A DNA stretch of 64,000 bases from Polyangiaceae bacterium (lineage in GTDB: Bacteria; Myxococcota_A; Polyangia; Polyangiales; Polyangiaceae), in contig JAQSWN010000003.1 in NCBI GenBank assembly GCA_029266615.1, positions 1 to 64,000 of the forward strand, in the 5' to 3' direction. The first letter of the stretch is position 1; each line of letters starts with the position of its first letter. The notes under the pieces were generated by a model. That model worked only from the letters and a program-made list of their open reading frames with translations. It did not search any database and had not been told where the DNA came from. Shown here piece by piece: positions 42,269-52,403 of the stretch. The translations under genes and the position numbers were made by a program.

Positions 42269-42367
42269 ATGACTGACATCGTCTCCCTGGCCGCGCTGTT
42301 CGGGTTCTTCGCCGTGGCCATTGCCTACACCCACGCCTGCGAAAAGCTGCGCGGAGGCCGACAATGA
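42269..42367 (+). CDS. Micro-ORF at the head of the kdp operon, single-pass membrane peptide
   Basis: The ATG at 42269 opens a 32-residue frame, starting MTDIVSLAALF and ending KLRGGRQ: one hydrophobic helix (about residues 3-22) and a short basic tail with one Cys. Its stop overlaps the kdpF start (ATGA, 42364-42367), a coupling also seen between the following kdp genes, which is the main evidence that it is translated. Similar short peptides stand before kdpF in some other bacteria. It may be an accessory subunit of the KdpFABC pump. A 14-bp palindrome AGGAGCTTGCTCCT (42240-42253) lies 15 bp before the start and may be regulatory. Confidence 0.55.
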   Translation: MTDIVSLAALFGFFAVAIAYTHACEKLRGGRQ

Positions 42368-42450
42368 CCGACACGCTTTGGCTCGGCGGCGCAACGCTGC
42401 TGCTTGGCGCCTACCTACTGTACGCGCTGCTCGCGCCGGAGAGGTTCTGA
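42364..42450 (+). CDS. kdpF: KdpF subunit of the potassium-transporting ATPase
   Basis: A 28-residue peptide (MTDTLWLGGATLL, then a second hydrophobic half ending LLAPERF) with one membrane helix and the typical C-terminal Pro-Glu-Arg-Phe ending of KdpF. KdpF sits at the lipid interface and stabilises the KdpABC complex. It lies directly before kdpA (3-bp gap) and overlaps the micro-ORF upstream by 4 bases. Confidence 0.85.
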   Translation: MTDTLWLGGATLLLGAYLLYALLAPERF

Positions 42451-42453
42451 TTC

Positions 42454-44265
42454 ATGACGACCTTCGCCGCGCTGCAGCTCGTCCTCTTCTTCGCGCTTCT
42501 TCTACTTTCGACGAAGCCGCTCGGCGCCCACATGGCGCGCGTGTTCGAAGGAGAGCGCACGTTCCTACACCGCGCTCTCGGTTGCCTCGAGCGAGGAGCG
42601 TACCGAGCGTTGGGCGTCGACCCGACCGAAGAGATGAAATGGACGGCGTACTCGACCGCGCTCCTCCTCTTTTCGCTCGTCTCCGTGCTGTTCAGCTACG
42701 CGGCCCTACGCCTTCAAGGCCTATTGCCGCTGAATCCGCAGCACTTCGGGGCGGAGCAAATGCCTCCAGACTTGGCGTTCAATACGTCTGTCTCGTTCAT
42801 GACGAACACGAATTGGCAGAGCTATTCGCCGGAAGTAACGCTCTCCCACTTTTCGAACATGGTGGGTCTTTCGATTCACAACTGGGCGTCTGCCGCGGTA
42901 GGCCTTTCAATTGCAGTTGCGGTGACTCGCGGCTTCTCCCGACGCAGCACCGACGGCATCGGCAACTTCTGGGCGGACTGCGTACGCGGGACCATTTACG
43001 TGTTCCTGCCTCTCTCCTTGCTCGGCGCCGTCGTCTTCTTGGCTTGCGGGGTGCCCCAGAGCTTCGATGCGTACCGCGCCGTGACGACGGTAGAAGGCGC
43101 CCAGCAAACGCTTGCGCTCGGCCCGGTCGCCTCGCAAGAAATCATCAAACAGCTCGGCACGAACGGGGGCGGGTTCTTCAACGCCAACTCCGCCCATCCA
43201 TTCGAGAACCCGAGCCCTGTATCCAACTTCTTCACGCTGCTCCTCATCTGGTGCATCCCCGCCGCGGTCACCCACACCTTCGGGAGGATGGTCAAAAACA
43301 CCAAGCAGGGCTGGGCCCTGTTCGGCGCGATGGCGGCGCTGGCCGTTGTCGGCGCCGTTATCTGCACCAGCGCCGAGCAAGCGGGCACATCGCACCTCCG
43401 CCAAGCCCACATTCAGACGGCCGCGACCGCGCACCAACCGGGCGGCAACATGGAGGGCAAGGAGGTCCGCTTCGGCATCGCCGGCTCCGCCTTGTTCGCG
43501 ACCGTAACCACGGGCGCTTCATGCGGCGCCGTCAATTCGATGCACGACAGCTTCACGCCCATCGGTGGATTGGTGCCGCTCTTCAACATGCTCACGGGCG
43601 AGGTCGTCTTCGGGGGTGTGGGTGCGGGCTTGTATGGAATGCTGATGTTCGCGGTTCTCGCCGTGTTCATCGCAGGCTTGATGGTCGGTCGAACTCCGGA
43701 GTACGTCGGCAAAAAGATCGAGAAGTTCGAGGTTCAAATGGCGATGCTGGCAACGCTGGTGCTCGCGGCGAGCGTGCTCGGTGGAGCCGCGCTCTCGAGC
43801 ACGCTGGACTTGCCCAAGGACGGTTTATGGGCCGCGCTCAACACGTGGCCAGGCAGCGCCTACGGCGGAGTGGACACCGTGTACGGCGGGACCACCGGTA
43901 ACCTCAACAACACCGGTCCCCACGGCTTCAGCGAAATCTTCTACGCGTACGCTTCCGCCACCGCCAACAACGGCTCTGCCTTCGCGGGCATCACCGCCAA
44001 CACGCCTTGGTACAACGCCACGCTGGGCCTCGCGATGCTGGTCGGTCGCTTCCTCATGATCGTGCCGCTCTTGGCCATGGCCGGTGCGCTGGCACAGAAG
44101 GGCCACGTTCCCGCCTCTTCCGGCACTTTCCCAACGGACAATGCCACTTTCAGCGGCCTGCTCATCGGCGTCGTGCTGATCGTCGGCGCCCTCACCTACT
44201 TTCCGGGCCTCGCGCTCGGCCCCATCGTCGAGCACTTTCAGATGAGCTCGCACGTCACCCACTGA
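42454..44265 (+). CDS. kdpA: Potassium-transporting ATPase, channel-like subunit KdpA
   Basis: A 603-residue membrane protein with four channel-like repeats and about ten helices. Selectivity-filter regions are recognisable: NTSVSFMTNTNWQSYSPE, the NGGGFFNANSAHPFENP segment, GASCGAVNSMHDSFTPIGG, and a fourth around FAGITANTPWYN. It binds potassium from outside with micromolar affinity and passes it to KdpB. Length and gene order are those of complete kdpFABC operons. Confidence 0.97.
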   Translation: MTTFAALQLVLFFALLLLSTKPLGAHMARVFEGERTFLHRALGCLERGAYRALGVDPTEEMKWTAYSTALLLFSLVSVLFSYAALRLQGLLPLNPQHFGAEQMPPDLAFNTSVSFMTNTNWQSYSPEVTLSHFSNMVGLSIHNWASAAVGLSIAVAVTRGFSRRSTDGIGNFWADCVRGTIYVFLPLSLLGAVVFLACGVPQSFDAYRAVTTVEGAQQTLALGPVASQEIIKQLGTNGGGFFNANSAHPFENPSPVSNFFTLLLIWCIPAAVTHTFGRMVKNTKQGWALFGAMAALAVVGAVICTSAEQAGTSHLRQAHIQTAATAHQPGGNMEGKEVRFGIAGSALFATVTTGASCGAVNSMHDSFTPIGGLVPLFNMLTGEVVFGGVGAGLYGMLMFAVLAVFIAGLMVGRTPEYVGKKIEKFEVQMAMLATLVLAASVLGGAALSSTLDLPKDGLWAALNTWPGSAYGGVDTVYGGTTGNLNNTGPHGFSEIFYAYASATANNGSAFAGITANTPWYNATLGLAMLVGRFLMIVPLLAMAGALAQKGHVPASSGTFPTDNATFSGLLIGVVLIVGALTYFPGLALGPIVEHFQMSSHVTH

Positions 44266-44271
44266 CGCCAG

Positions 44272-46371
44272 ATGCCAATGTCCATTCGCAAGCCCGAGCC
44301 TCCTCCGCCCTCTGCCACGCGCCCCAAGAATGCGCCGCGGGCCCTACTCGACCGCATCCTCATCGAGCGGGCGGTGAAGGAAGCGTTCCTCAAGCTAGAT
44401 TCACGACTCGTCGCTAAAAACCCGGTCATGTTCGTGGTGCAAATGGGGAGCGTCGTCACTACCTATTTCTGGATTCGCGGGCTCGTCACGCACGCGCCAG
44501 ACACTCGGTTCGTGGGTCAAGTCAGCCTCTGGCTCTGGTTTACGGTGCTGTTCGCCAACTTCGCGGAAGCGATGGCCGAAGGCCGAGGAAAAGCCCAAGC
44601 GGACACGCTGCGCAAGACCAAGACCCAGACCACCGCCCGCCGATTGGTGGAAGGCCGCGAAGAGCGCGTGCCCGCCCCCGAGCTAGCCAAGGGCGATCTC
44701 TTCGTGTGCGAGGTCGGAGACGTGGTCGCGGCCGACGGCGAAATCGTGGAGGGCGTCGCGAGCGTAGACGAGTCCGCGATCACCGGCGAATCCGCACCCG
44801 TGATCCGGGAGAGTGGCGGTGATCGCAGCGCCGTGACGGGTGGCACCAAGGTGCTCTCCGATCGCATCGTGGTGCGCGTCACCCAAGACCCGGGCGGGAG
44901 CTTTTTGGACCGCATGATCGCCCTCGTTGAAGGCGCCAAGCGCCAAAGAACGCCGAACGAAATTGCGCTCTCCATCCTCCTCGCCGGCCTCACGATCGTG
45001 TTTCTGCTCGCGACCGTGACCCTGCTACCGTTCGCCCAGCTCGCGGCCGGCAGCAGCCGCGCGGCGCCCACGGTCACGGTCTTGGTGGCGCTCCTCGTCT
45101 GCCTCATTCCAACGACGATCGGCGGCCTACTGAGCGCGATTGGCATCGCCGGCATGGACCGCGTGATGCAGCACAACGTGCTGGCGATGAGCGGCAAGGC
45201 GGTGGAAGCCGCGGGCGACGTGAACACGCTACTGCTGGACAAGACCGGGACCATCACGCTCGGCAACCGTCAGGCGACGCAGTTCTTTGCCGCGAGCGGG
45301 GTGGAGTTGCAGGAGCTCGCCAAAGCCGCCCAGCTCGCTTCGCTTTCGGACGAAACGCCCGAAGGCCGAAGCATTCTGGTGCTGGTCGGGGAGAACCACG
45401 GATTGCCGGCGCGTCAGCTGTCGGAGCTGCGCGACGCCCGGTTCGTCCCATTCACCGCGCACACACGGATGAGCGGCGTCGACGCGGACGGGATGCAGAT
45501 TCGCAAGGGCGCGGCGGACAGCGTGAGGCGCTTCGTAGAAGAGCGCGGCGGAGCCTTTCCTAGCGACCTCCAAGGAATCATCGAGCGTATCGCACGAGAA
45601 GGCGGCACGCCGCTCGTGGTCGCGGACGGTCGCCGCACGCTCGGTGTGGTCCAACTGAAGGACGTCGTCAAAAGTGGCATGAAGCAGCGCTTCGCCCAGC
45701 TGCGCCTGATGGGAATCAAAACCGTGATGGTCACCGGGGACAATCCGCTGACTGCCGCCGCCATCGCCGCGGAAGCGGGGGTAGACGACTTCATCGCCGA
45801 AGCCACGCCGGAGATGAAGCTCTCCTACATCCGCAAAGAGCAAGCCGGCGGTCGGCTCGTGGCGATGACGGGGGACGGCACCAACGACGCGCCCGCGCTG
45901 GCGCAAGCGGACGTGGGTGTCGCGATGAACACCGGCACCCAAGCCGCAAAAGAAGCCGGCAACATGGTGGACCTAGACTCCGACCCCACGAAGCTCATCG
46001 AGGTCGTGGAGATCGGCAAACAAATGCTGATGACGCGCGGCGCGCTCACGACCTTCAGCATCGCGAACGACGTGGCCAAATACTTCGCGATCATCCCGGC
46101 CATGTTCTTCGCGACTTATCCTGCGCTCGGGAAGCTCAACTTCATGCAGCTCGGCAATCCTCAGTCCGCGGTGCTATCGGCCGTGATCTTCAACGCGCTC
46201 ATCATCATCGCGCTGATTCCGCTGTCGCTCCGCGGCATCGCTTACCGACCGACGAACGCCGTGGCCACAGTGCGGCGCAACTTGCTGATTTACGGCCTCG
46301 GCGGCGTACTCGCACCTTTTCCCGCCATTTGGCTCATCGATCGAATGCTCATCGCGGTGAGGCTTGCATGA
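44272..46371 (+). CDS. kdpB: Potassium-transporting P-type ATPase subunit KdpB
   Basis: A 699-residue P-type ATPase. The phosphorylation site is [13 protein letters not shown], the actuator-domain motif is ITGESAPV, the nucleotide domain has [11 protein letters not shown], and the hinge is [24 protein letters not shown]. It drives high-affinity potassium uptake with KdpA and KdpC. The ATG is at 44272; an ATG two codons later is an alternative. Its stop overlaps kdpC (ATGA, 46368-46371). Confidence 0.97.
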   Translation: MPMSIRKPEPPPPSATRPKNAPRALLDRILIERAVKEAFLKLDSRLVAKNPVMFVVQMGSVVTTYFWIRGLVTHAPDTRFVGQVSLWLWFTVLFANFAEAMAEGRGKAQADTLRKTKTQTTARRLVEGREERVPAPELAKGDLFVCEVGDVVAADGEIVEGVASVDESAITGESAPVIRESGGDRSAVTGGTKVLSDRIVVRVTQDPGGSFLDRMIALVEGAKRQRTPNEIALSILLAGLTIVFLLATVTLLPFAQLAAGSSRAAPTVTVLVALLVCLIPTTIGGLLSAIGIAGMDRVMQHNVLAMSGKAVEAAGDVNTLLLDKTGTITLGNRQATQFFAASGVELQELAKAAQLASLSDETPEGRSILVLVGENHGLPARQLSELRDARFVPFTAHTRMSGVDADGMQIRKGAADSVRRFVEERGGAFPSDLQGIIERIAREGGTPLVVADGRRTLGVVQLKDVVKSGMKQRFAQLRLMGIKTVMVTGDNPLTAAAIAAEAGVDDFIAEATPEMKLSYIRKEQAGGRLVAMTGDGTNDAPALAQADVGVAMNTGTQAAKEAGNMVDLDSDPTKLIEVVEIGKQMLMTRGALTTFSIANDVAKYFAIIPAMFFATYPALGKLNFMQLGNPQSAVLSAVIFNALIIIALIPLSLRGIAYRPTNAVATVRRNLLIYGLGGVLAPFPAIWLIDRMLIAVRLA

Positions 46372-46994
46372 CCTGGAAACGACTCCGTCCCGCGCTCGTG
46401 CTGACCACGTTCTTCGTCGTCGTGACAGGGCTCGCCTTTCCGGCCCTGGTCTGGCTCATCGGACGAATAGCGTTTCCGGATCGCGCCTCGGGAAGCCTGA
46501 TTACGGACGCGCGAGGTCACGTGGTGGGCTCGAGGTTGATCGGACAAAGCTTCACGAAGCCCGAATACTTCCACCCTCGTCCCTCCGCCGCCGGCGCCGG
46601 CTACGACGCCGCCAATTCCAGCGGTACGAATCTTGGGCCGACGAGCGACAAGCTCATCAATGGCATCGAAGACGACCCTGCTACGAGGGACGTGGACGAG
46701 ACATACGAGGGCTTTCGTGACCTCGCCGCGCAGTACCGCCGAGAAAACGGCCTGTTCGCCGACGCCCTGGTTCCGGCAGACGCCGCGACGCGTTCTGCGA
46801 GCGGATTGGATCCGGATATCAGCCCCGCCAACGCGCAACTGCAGGTAGCGCGCGTGGCCAGCGCGCGGGGGCTCAGCGCCGAGCGCGTGCAGCATTTGGT
46901 CCGTAACGCCACGAGCGAGCGTTGGCTGAGAGTGGTCGGCGAGCCACGCGTCAACGTGCTGGAGCTGAACCTTGCGCTGGACGCCACGAAATAA
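46368..46994 (+). CDS. kdpC: Potassium-transporting ATPase subunit KdpC
   Basis: A 208-residue protein with one N-terminal membrane helix ([24 protein letters not shown]). A periplasmic domain follows with the family motifs [23 protein letters not shown] and [15 protein letters not shown], then [19 protein letters not shown] and the C-terminal [11 protein letters not shown]. KdpC stabilises or assists the KdpFABC complex. The ATG at 46368 overlaps the kdpB stop. Confidence 0.96.
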   Translation: MTWKRLRPALVLTTFFVVVTGLAFPALVWLIGRIAFPDRASGSLITDARGHVVGSRLIGQSFTKPEYFHPRPSAAGAGYDAANSSGTNLGPTSDKLINGIEDDPATRDVDETYEGFRDLAAQYRRENGLFADALVPADAATRSASGLDPDISPANAQLQVARVASARGLSAERVQHLVRNATSERWLRVVGEPRVNVLELNLALDATK

Positions 46995-47009
46995 CGTAGA
47001 GTTTTCGAC

Positions 47010-49724
47010 GTGACGGAGCGCCCAAACCCCGACGACTTGCTGCGCCGAGTCACTCGGGAAGCGGCTCGGGAGCGCCGCGGCAAGCTCACCGTTTTCTTCG
47101 GCGCGGCGCCCGGCGTGGGGAAGACCTACGCCATGCTGGAGGTGGCCCGCGCCGAAATGGAGCGCGAAAAGCGGGACGTCGTCGTCGGCATCGTCGAGAC
47201 GCATGGCCGCTACGAAACCGGCGCGCAGCTTCTCGGCCTACCACTGCTGCCGCGACGTAAGCTCCGCCACCGGGGGGTGAACGTGGAGGAGCTAGACCTC
47301 GACGCCGCCCTTTCACGCCGCCCCCAGCTGCTCTTGGTCGACGAGCTGGCGCACACCAACGCCGAAGGTTCCCGACATCCGAAGCGTTGGCAAGACGTGG
47401 AAGAGCTGCTGGACGCCGGTATCGACGTGCTTTCGACCATGAACGTGCAGCATGTCGAAAGCTTGAACGACGTGGTCGCGCAGATCACGGGCGTGCGCGT
47501 TCGGGAAACGGTGCCGGACTCCGTGCTGGCGCGCGCCTACGAGCTCAAGCTCGTCGACCTGCCCCCGGACGACTTGCTCGAACGACTGCGGGACGGCAAG
47601 GTCTACCTCGGCGCTCAAGCGGAGCGGGCGATCGACAATTTCTTCAAGAAGGGCAACCTCATCGCCCTGCGCGAGCTGTCGCTCCGCCACACGGCCGAGC
47701 GCGTGGACGCGCAGATGCGCGAATACCGCCAAGCACAGGGCATCGAGCAGACTTGGGCCATCACGGACCAGCTGCTCGTCGCGGTGAGTCCGAGCCCTTA
47801 TTCGGCCCGGTTGGTGCGCGCGGCTCGGCGCATGGCAGGCTCGCTCCATGCGCGCTGGTTCGCGGTTCACGTGGAGCGACCGAGCGCGCGGGCCCTGCCC
47901 GAAAGCGTCGCCACTCGGCTGGCGCAGAATCTGAGCCTCGCCGAGCAGCTGGGCGCGGAAGTGGTGACGCTCAGCGGGGACGACACCACCCGCGCGCTGC
48001 TGGATTTCGCGCGTGAGCACGACATCACCAAGCTCATCGTCGGCAAGCCGGTCGCGCGGCGGTTGCTGGATCATCTTCGGCCTTCCTTGGTAGATCGCTT
48101 GCTGCGCCAGAGCGGCGATATCGACGTGTACGTCACGGCTGGCGATCCAGGCGAGGTCGAGCCGGGGCTCGAAGCGAGGTCAGCGCCGAGCGCGCCGCAT
48201 CTGCCGAGCTACGCCGCGGCGGTGCTGGTGCCGAGCGTGGCTACGGGGCTGAGCCTCGCCCTCTTCGGCCGTGACCAGCTGCCGGACGTAGTGATGGTGT
48301 ACCTGCTGGGCATCATGCTCACGGCGAGTCGCTTGGGGTTTGGCACCTCGCTGCTCTCCGCGCTCGTGAGCGTCGTTCTTTTCGACTTCTTTCTCGTCCC
48401 TCCGTTCTACACGTTGGCCGTCGCCGATCTCCGGCATGCCACGACCTTCGTGGTGATGTTGGTGGTAGCGGCAGTGATCAGCGGGCTCACCCAACGCGTC
48501 CGCAACCAAGCCGCTGCCGCGCAAGAGCGTGAGCTGCGCACGGCCGCGCTCTACGCGCTGACGCGAGAGCTAGCGGGCGCGGCGAGCTTCGAGAGCGTCG
48601 TTCAGGCCGCCGCGCGTCAAATGGAGAAGGTCTTTCAGGCGCGCGTGTCCGTCTTCGCCCCCGACCCGGCGGGCACGTTACGACGCCGCTACGCGTCGCC
48701 CCGCGTGGGGGCTCCGTCCGAGCGAGAGCTGAGCATCAGCGAGTGGGTGTGGAGCAACGGCCGCGAAGCAGGGCTCGGCACCAACACGCTCCCGAGCGGC
48801 AACGCTCTCTATCTCCCGCTGCTCGCATCCGGCGGACGTGTGGGCGTGCTCGGGCTCGAACCGACCGATCCAGTGCGGGTTCGCGAGCTGCACCAACGCC
48901 GGCAAGTGGACGCCTTCGCAGCTCAGATGGGGCTGGCGATGGAGCGCGCAGAGCTCGGCGTCGCCGCGGAGCGCGCGCGGCGCGAGGTGGAGGCCGAGCA
49001 GCTGCGCAGCTCACTGCTCAGCTCCGTGTCTCACGACTTGCGCACCCCGCTCGCGGTGATCACCGGCGCGACGGGCACTGTGCTCCAAGCCGGACCGAGA
49101 ATGCCAGAGGGTACCCGCCAGGAGCTCCTCGGAACCGTGCTGGACGAAGCGGAGCGGCTCAATCGGCTCATTCGCAACTTGCTCGACATGACGCGGCTCG
49201 AGTCCGGGGCCGTCAAGCTGAAGAAGGAGTGGCTGCCGCTGGAAGAGCTGATCGGCGGCGCGCTCAGTCGTTTGGAGTCGCGCCTCGGCTCGCGCGAGGT
49301 GGAAGTCCGATTACCGGACGACGCTCCTCTCGTCCCCTGCGACGAGCTGTTGGTCGAGCAGCTCCTTATCAACCTCGTTGAAAATGCCCTAAAATACAGC
49401 GAAGGCGCGATCGAGATCGAGGCGACGTTCGCGCCCCACGAAGCCTGCGTGGAGGTGAACGATCGCGGCCCTGGCATCGCCGAGGGCGAGGCCGAGCGCA
49501 TCTTCGAGAAGTTTCATCGCTCCGCGCAAGGAGGTAGCCGCGAAGGGGTGGGTCTGGGTCTTTCCATTTGCCGGGCCATCGTCGGCGCACACGGCGGGCA
49601 CATCACGGCACGCAGCCGCGATGGCGGGGGCGCCAGCTTCCGGTTTACACTCCCGCTCGAAGGCACGCCGCCATCCCCGCCGCGAGCCGAGCTCGACCGG
49701 GACGCCGCGGCCCCGACCCCATGA
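47010..49724 (+). CDS. kdpD: KdpD potassium/turgor sensor histidine kinase
   Basis: A 904-residue sensor. The N-terminal KdpD domain has a Walker A (FFGAAPGVGKTYAML) and LLVDELAHTN. A universal-stress-like domain comes next (about 250-370), then four closely spaced membrane helices (about 400-500, DUF4118 type), a GAF-like region, and the kinase core with SSVSHDLRTPLAVITG (phospho-His), LVENALKYSEG, VNDRGPGIAEG and GVGLGLSICRAI. It phosphorylates KdpE when potassium is low. The start is a GTG at 47010, 15 bp after kdpC. The stop overlaps kdpE (ATGA, 49721-49724). Confidence 0.96.
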   Translation: MTERPNPDDLLRRVTREAARERRGKLTVFFGAAPGVGKTYAMLEVARAEMEREKRDVVVGIVETHGRYETGAQLLGLPLLPRRKLRHRGVNVEELDLDAALSRRPQLLLVDELAHTNAEGSRHPKRWQDVEELLDAGIDVLSTMNVQHVESLNDVVAQITGVRVRETVPDSVLARAYELKLVDLPPDDLLERLRDGKVYLGAQAERAIDNFFKKGNLIALRELSLRHTAERVDAQMREYRQAQGIEQTWAITDQLLVAVSPSPYSARLVRAARRMAGSLHARWFAVHVERPSARALPESVATRLAQNLSLAEQLGAEVVTLSGDDTTRALLDFAREHDITKLIVGKPVARRLLDHLRPSLVDRLLRQSGDIDVYVTAGDPGEVEPGLEARSAPSAPHLPSYAAAVLVPSVATGLSLALFGRDQLPDVVMVYLLGIMLTASRLGFGTSLLSALVSVVLFDFFLVPPFYTLAVADLRHATTFVVMLVVAAVISGLTQRVRNQAAAAQERELRTAALYALTRELAGAASFESVVQAAARQMEKVFQARVSVFAPDPAGTLRRRYASPRVGAPSERELSISEWVWSNGREAGLGTNTLPSGNALYLPLLASGGRVGVLGLEPTDPVRVRELHQRRQVDAFAAQMGLAMERAELGVAAERARREVEAEQLRSSLLSSVSHDLRTPLAVITGATGTVLQAGPRMPEGTRQELLGTVLDEAERLNRLIRNLLDMTRLESGAVKLKKEWLPLEELIGGALSRLESRLGSREVEVRLPDDAPLVPCDELLVEQLLINLVENALKYSEGAIEIEATFAPHEACVEVNDRGPGIAEGEAERIFEKFHRSAQGGSREGVGLGLSICRAIVGAHGGHITARSRDGGGASFRFTLPLEGTPPSPPRAELDRDAAAPTP

Positions 49725-50416
49725 GCGAGCCCACGCCCACCGTGCTGGTGATCGAAGACGAGGCGCAAATGCGCCGGTTTTTGCGCGCTTCGTTGACCGG
49801 CAACGGCTACCAAGTGTTCGAAGCGGCGACGGGAGAGGAAGGACTCACCCAAGCCGCCCAGCGCAACCCAGACTTGGTCCTTTTAGACCTGGGCCTTCCG
49901 GACCAAGACGGGTTGAAGGTGACCGAGCGACTGCGCGAGTGGGCCAAGATGCCGATAATCGTGATCTCCGCGCGCGGCAAAGAGGAAGACAAGATCAACG
50001 CGTTGGACGCCGGAGCAGACGACTACTTGACCAAGCCGTTCGGGATTGGGGAGCTGCTCGCGCGCCTGCGCGTCGCTCTCCGCCACGCGGTGCGCACGGC
50101 GTCAGGAGCGAGCGAATTTCGCTTCGGCGAGGTGAAGGTCGACCTCACGCGCCGACAGGTCCTCAAGGGCGATACGGAGGTGCACCTCACCCCCATCGAG
50201 TACAAGCTCCTCACCACGCTCATCAAGTACGAAGGCAAGGTGATCACGCACCGGCAGTTGCTCAAAGAAGTGTGGGGCCCCGGCTCGGCTGAGCAGACGC
50301 AGTACTTGCGCGTCTACATGGGGCAGCTGCGTCACAAGCTGGAGCACAACCCCAGCCGCCCGCAGTTTTTGACCACGGAGCCTGGGGTCGGCTATCGGCT
50401 CAAGACGCCGGAGTGA
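49721..50416 (+). CDS. kdpE: KdpE response regulator (OmpR family)
   Basis: A 231-residue regulator. The receiver has the acidic pair VLVIEDEAQMRRF, the phospho-acceptor Asp in LVLLDLGLPDQDG, and the Lys in YLTKPFG. The winged helix C-terminal domain has LTPIEYKLLTTLIKYEGKVITHRQLLKEVWG and LRHKLEHNPSRPQFLTTEPGVGYRL. It activates the kdp operon after phosphorylation by KdpD. Being the last gene of the operon it should autoregulate. Confidence 0.96.
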   Translation: MSEPTPTVLVIEDEAQMRRFLRASLTGNGYQVFEAATGEEGLTQAAQRNPDLVLLDLGLPDQDGLKVTERLREWAKMPIIVISARGKEEDKINALDAGADDYLTKPFGIGELLARLRVALRHAVRTASGASEFRFGEVKVDLTRRQVLKGDTEVHLTPIEYKLLTTLIKYEGKVITHRQLLKEVWGPGSAEQTQYLRVYMGQLRHKLEHNPSRPQFLTTEPGVGYRLKTPE

Positions 50417-50441
50417 GGAGCTCCGGCGTCCGCATGCCCGT

Positions 50442-51344
50442 CTACTGCCCGCCGACGATTCCCCCGGAGCCCGGCATCGCCGCCAAGAGCTGCATGCCCT
50501 TGGGGACGATGCTCACCTCCAGTCGATTGGACTGCAGCAAGCTCTGCGTCTCCAGCAGCTCGAACAACGCCCCGGAGATCACGGCGTCTCTCGAGATCTC
50601 CGCGAGCGCTGCGCCGACGATCTGGGGGCGCGTGGCGGCGGCGCGCGCAAACTCGACCGCGGCGGAGCGCTCCGCGGTGGAGCGAATGACGTTCACACGG
50701 TTGGCGCCGTCCTGCTGAATCGAGGAGGTGACCTGGCGCAGCCGGTTCACGACCTTCTGCTCGATTTGCTGAATCATGCCGACGTCGCGGAAGTGCACCT
50801 TACGAATGTAGGTGCTCCCCAGCATGTAACCCCACTGGCGCGACTTGTCCGACACCTCCTCGCGCACCACGTTGCTCATCGGATGGCGGTTTTCGAGCAT
50901 GTCCGATAATTTCATGTTCGAGAGGCAGCGGACGGTCGCGTTGGAGACGTTGGCCCGCAGCGAGCCTACCGGATCCGTATTTTTGTACAGGTACGCGATG
51001 GGGTCGCTCACGAACATCTCGCACCAAACGCCGATACCCATCGGAGCGCCCTCCTCCGAGTTGACCGGTTGGCTGCGCAAGTAAACTTGGTCCAGCCGGA
51101 GGTCCACCGTGCGCTTACGGCCGAAGATGGGCACCAGCGCCGCGAACGGCCCCATCGTGAGCCACGGGAAGTGAATGCCTGGCTCGTTGATGGTGAGCCG
51201 CACCTTCCCGAACAGCTCGAACACCACACACTCGCGCTCTCGCACGACGACGTAGATGCTGAAGACGCGGACCCAGAACAAGAAGAACGGCATGGCTACG
51301 AAGCTGCCGAAGAACGCGATGGCAAATGCGATGAGAAAGTTCAT
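50442..51344 (-). CDS. SPFH/band 7 domain membrane protein, second of a pair
   Basis: About 300 residues: an N-terminal membrane helix (about 5-30), then an SPFH domain (YVVVRERECVVFELFGKVRLTINEPGIHFPW, later VDLRLDQVYLRSQPVNSEEG and VGSLRANVSNATVRCLSNMKL) and a helical C-terminal coil (IQQIEQKVVNRLRQVTSSIQQDGANRV). Such proteins form membrane cages or microdomains, like HflK/HflC, which form a ring around the protease FtsH. The start ATG overlaps the stop of the other SPFH gene (TGATG). The two are probably the subunits of one hetero-oligomer. Confidence 0.88.
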   Translation of the reverse strand: MNFLIAFAIAFFGSFVAMPFFLFWVRVFSIYVVVRERECVVFELFGKVRLTINEPGIHFPWLTMGPFAALVPIFGRKRTVDLRLDQVYLRSQPVNSEEGAPMGIGVWCEMFVSDPIAYLYKNTDPVGSLRANVSNATVRCLSNMKLSDMLENRHPMSNVVREEVSDKSRQWGYMLGSTYIRKVHFRDVGMIQQIEQKVVNRLRQVTSSIQQDGANRVNVIRSTAERSAAVEFARAAATRPQIVGAALAEISRDAVISGALFELLETQSLLQSNRLEVSIVPKGMQLLAAMPGSGGIVGGQ

Positions 51345-52348
51345 CACTTCACCGCTTCCTGCCCGAGGAGCACGACTTGGCGCGAGCGCTTGAGGAGCGC
51401 AAGCTTGATGTTGCGCACGTACGCCTCGAGCGCGCCTGGGCCGTTTTCGCGCAGCTGCCGGAGCTGCGCGGCGAGCTGGACGAGCGGCTCGACTTCTGCC
51501 TGCGCGTTGAGGGTCTCGATCTCCACCGCGCGGCGGGACTGGACGATCTTCTGGTCTGCGGCCGCCTGCGCCAAGCTGATTTCGCTCGAGACGTGGTTGT
51601 GGGCGGTGTTGATGGCGGCCAGGGCCGAGTCCACCTCCGGTGGCGGATCGATGCCAGTGATGAGCGCGGTGTCCAGGCTGATGCCGTAGCGCGCGGACGC
51701 CGACGCGCAGTGGTCGTCCATGCGGTCGTTCAAGTCGCGCAGGTTCTTGCGCAAATCGTTGATGGAGATGCCCTGAACCGCGTCCGCGGGATCGGGGATG
51801 CCGGCGTTGGGTAGCGGCTGCGTCTCCGGCGGCGCCTCGAAATTGGCGATGCGATCGCGCAGCACGGAGATGAAGTAGCCCATGATGTGCGCGACCGGGT
51901 TCTTCACGCCGAACAAGTAAGCGTACAAATTGCGCTCGGCGATGGTGAAGCGCAGCTGACCAGTGAGACCGGTATTGAGCTGGTCCTTGGTAACGGCTTC
52001 GAGCATCCGCCCGCCCTGGTTGGCGTTACCGTCCTCCGGGTCATACGCGATCGACACCGTCACCGTCGCGATGGACACTTTGTGAACGCGCTGCCAAGGC
52101 AGCTTCCAGTAGAAACCGGGGCCGACCACGCGCACCTGGGGGTAGCGGTAACGCTCTCGCTCGTCCGAGCGCAGCGTCTCGGAAATCGGGTCTTCGAGCG
52201 TCGTAGCTTGCCCGATGCGCTGAGCGCGCCCGAACGTGGTGATCACCGCGCGCTCGTTCGGCCCTATCGTGTAGAAGCCGAACAAGCCGTAGCGGGTGAA
52301 AAACCAGACGATGAACCCCAGCGGCAACGCGATCAGCACCTCAGCCAT
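51344..52348 (-). CDS. SPFH/band 7 domain membrane protein, first of a pair
   Basis: A 334-residue protein: N-terminal membrane helix (about 3-25), then the SPFH domain with FYTIGPNERAVITTFGRAQ, VRVVGPGFYWKLPWQRVHKVS, and TKDQLNTGLTGQLRFTIAERN. The C-terminal part is a long helix with SLAQAAADQKIVQSRRAVEIETLNAQAEV. It resembles HflK in order and topology. It forms a tight pair with the following SPFH gene. A short inverted repeat (GCCATAGG/CCTATTGGC, 52382-52403) separates it from the pectate lyase gene. Confidence 0.88.
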   Translation of the reverse strand: MAEVLIALPLGFIVWFFTRYGLFGFYTIGPNERAVITTFGRAQRIGQATTLEDPISETLRSDERERYRYPQVRVVGPGFYWKLPWQRVHKVSIATVTVSIAYDPEDGNANQGGRMLEAVTKDQLNTGLTGQLRFTIAERNLYAYLFGVKNPVAHIMGYFISVLRDRIANFEAPPETQPLPNAGIPDPADAVQGISINDLRKNLRDLNDRMDDHCASASARYGISLDTALITGIDPPPEVDSALAAINTAHNHVSSEISLAQAAADQKIVQSRRAVEIETLNAQAEVEPLVQLAAQLRQLRENGPGALEAYVRNIKLALLKRSRQVVLLGQEAVK

Positions 52349-52403
52349 GCGGCGGAGCGTAGCCGAAGCGCGCGCGCGGGAGCCATAGGTTTGGCCTATT
52401 GGC

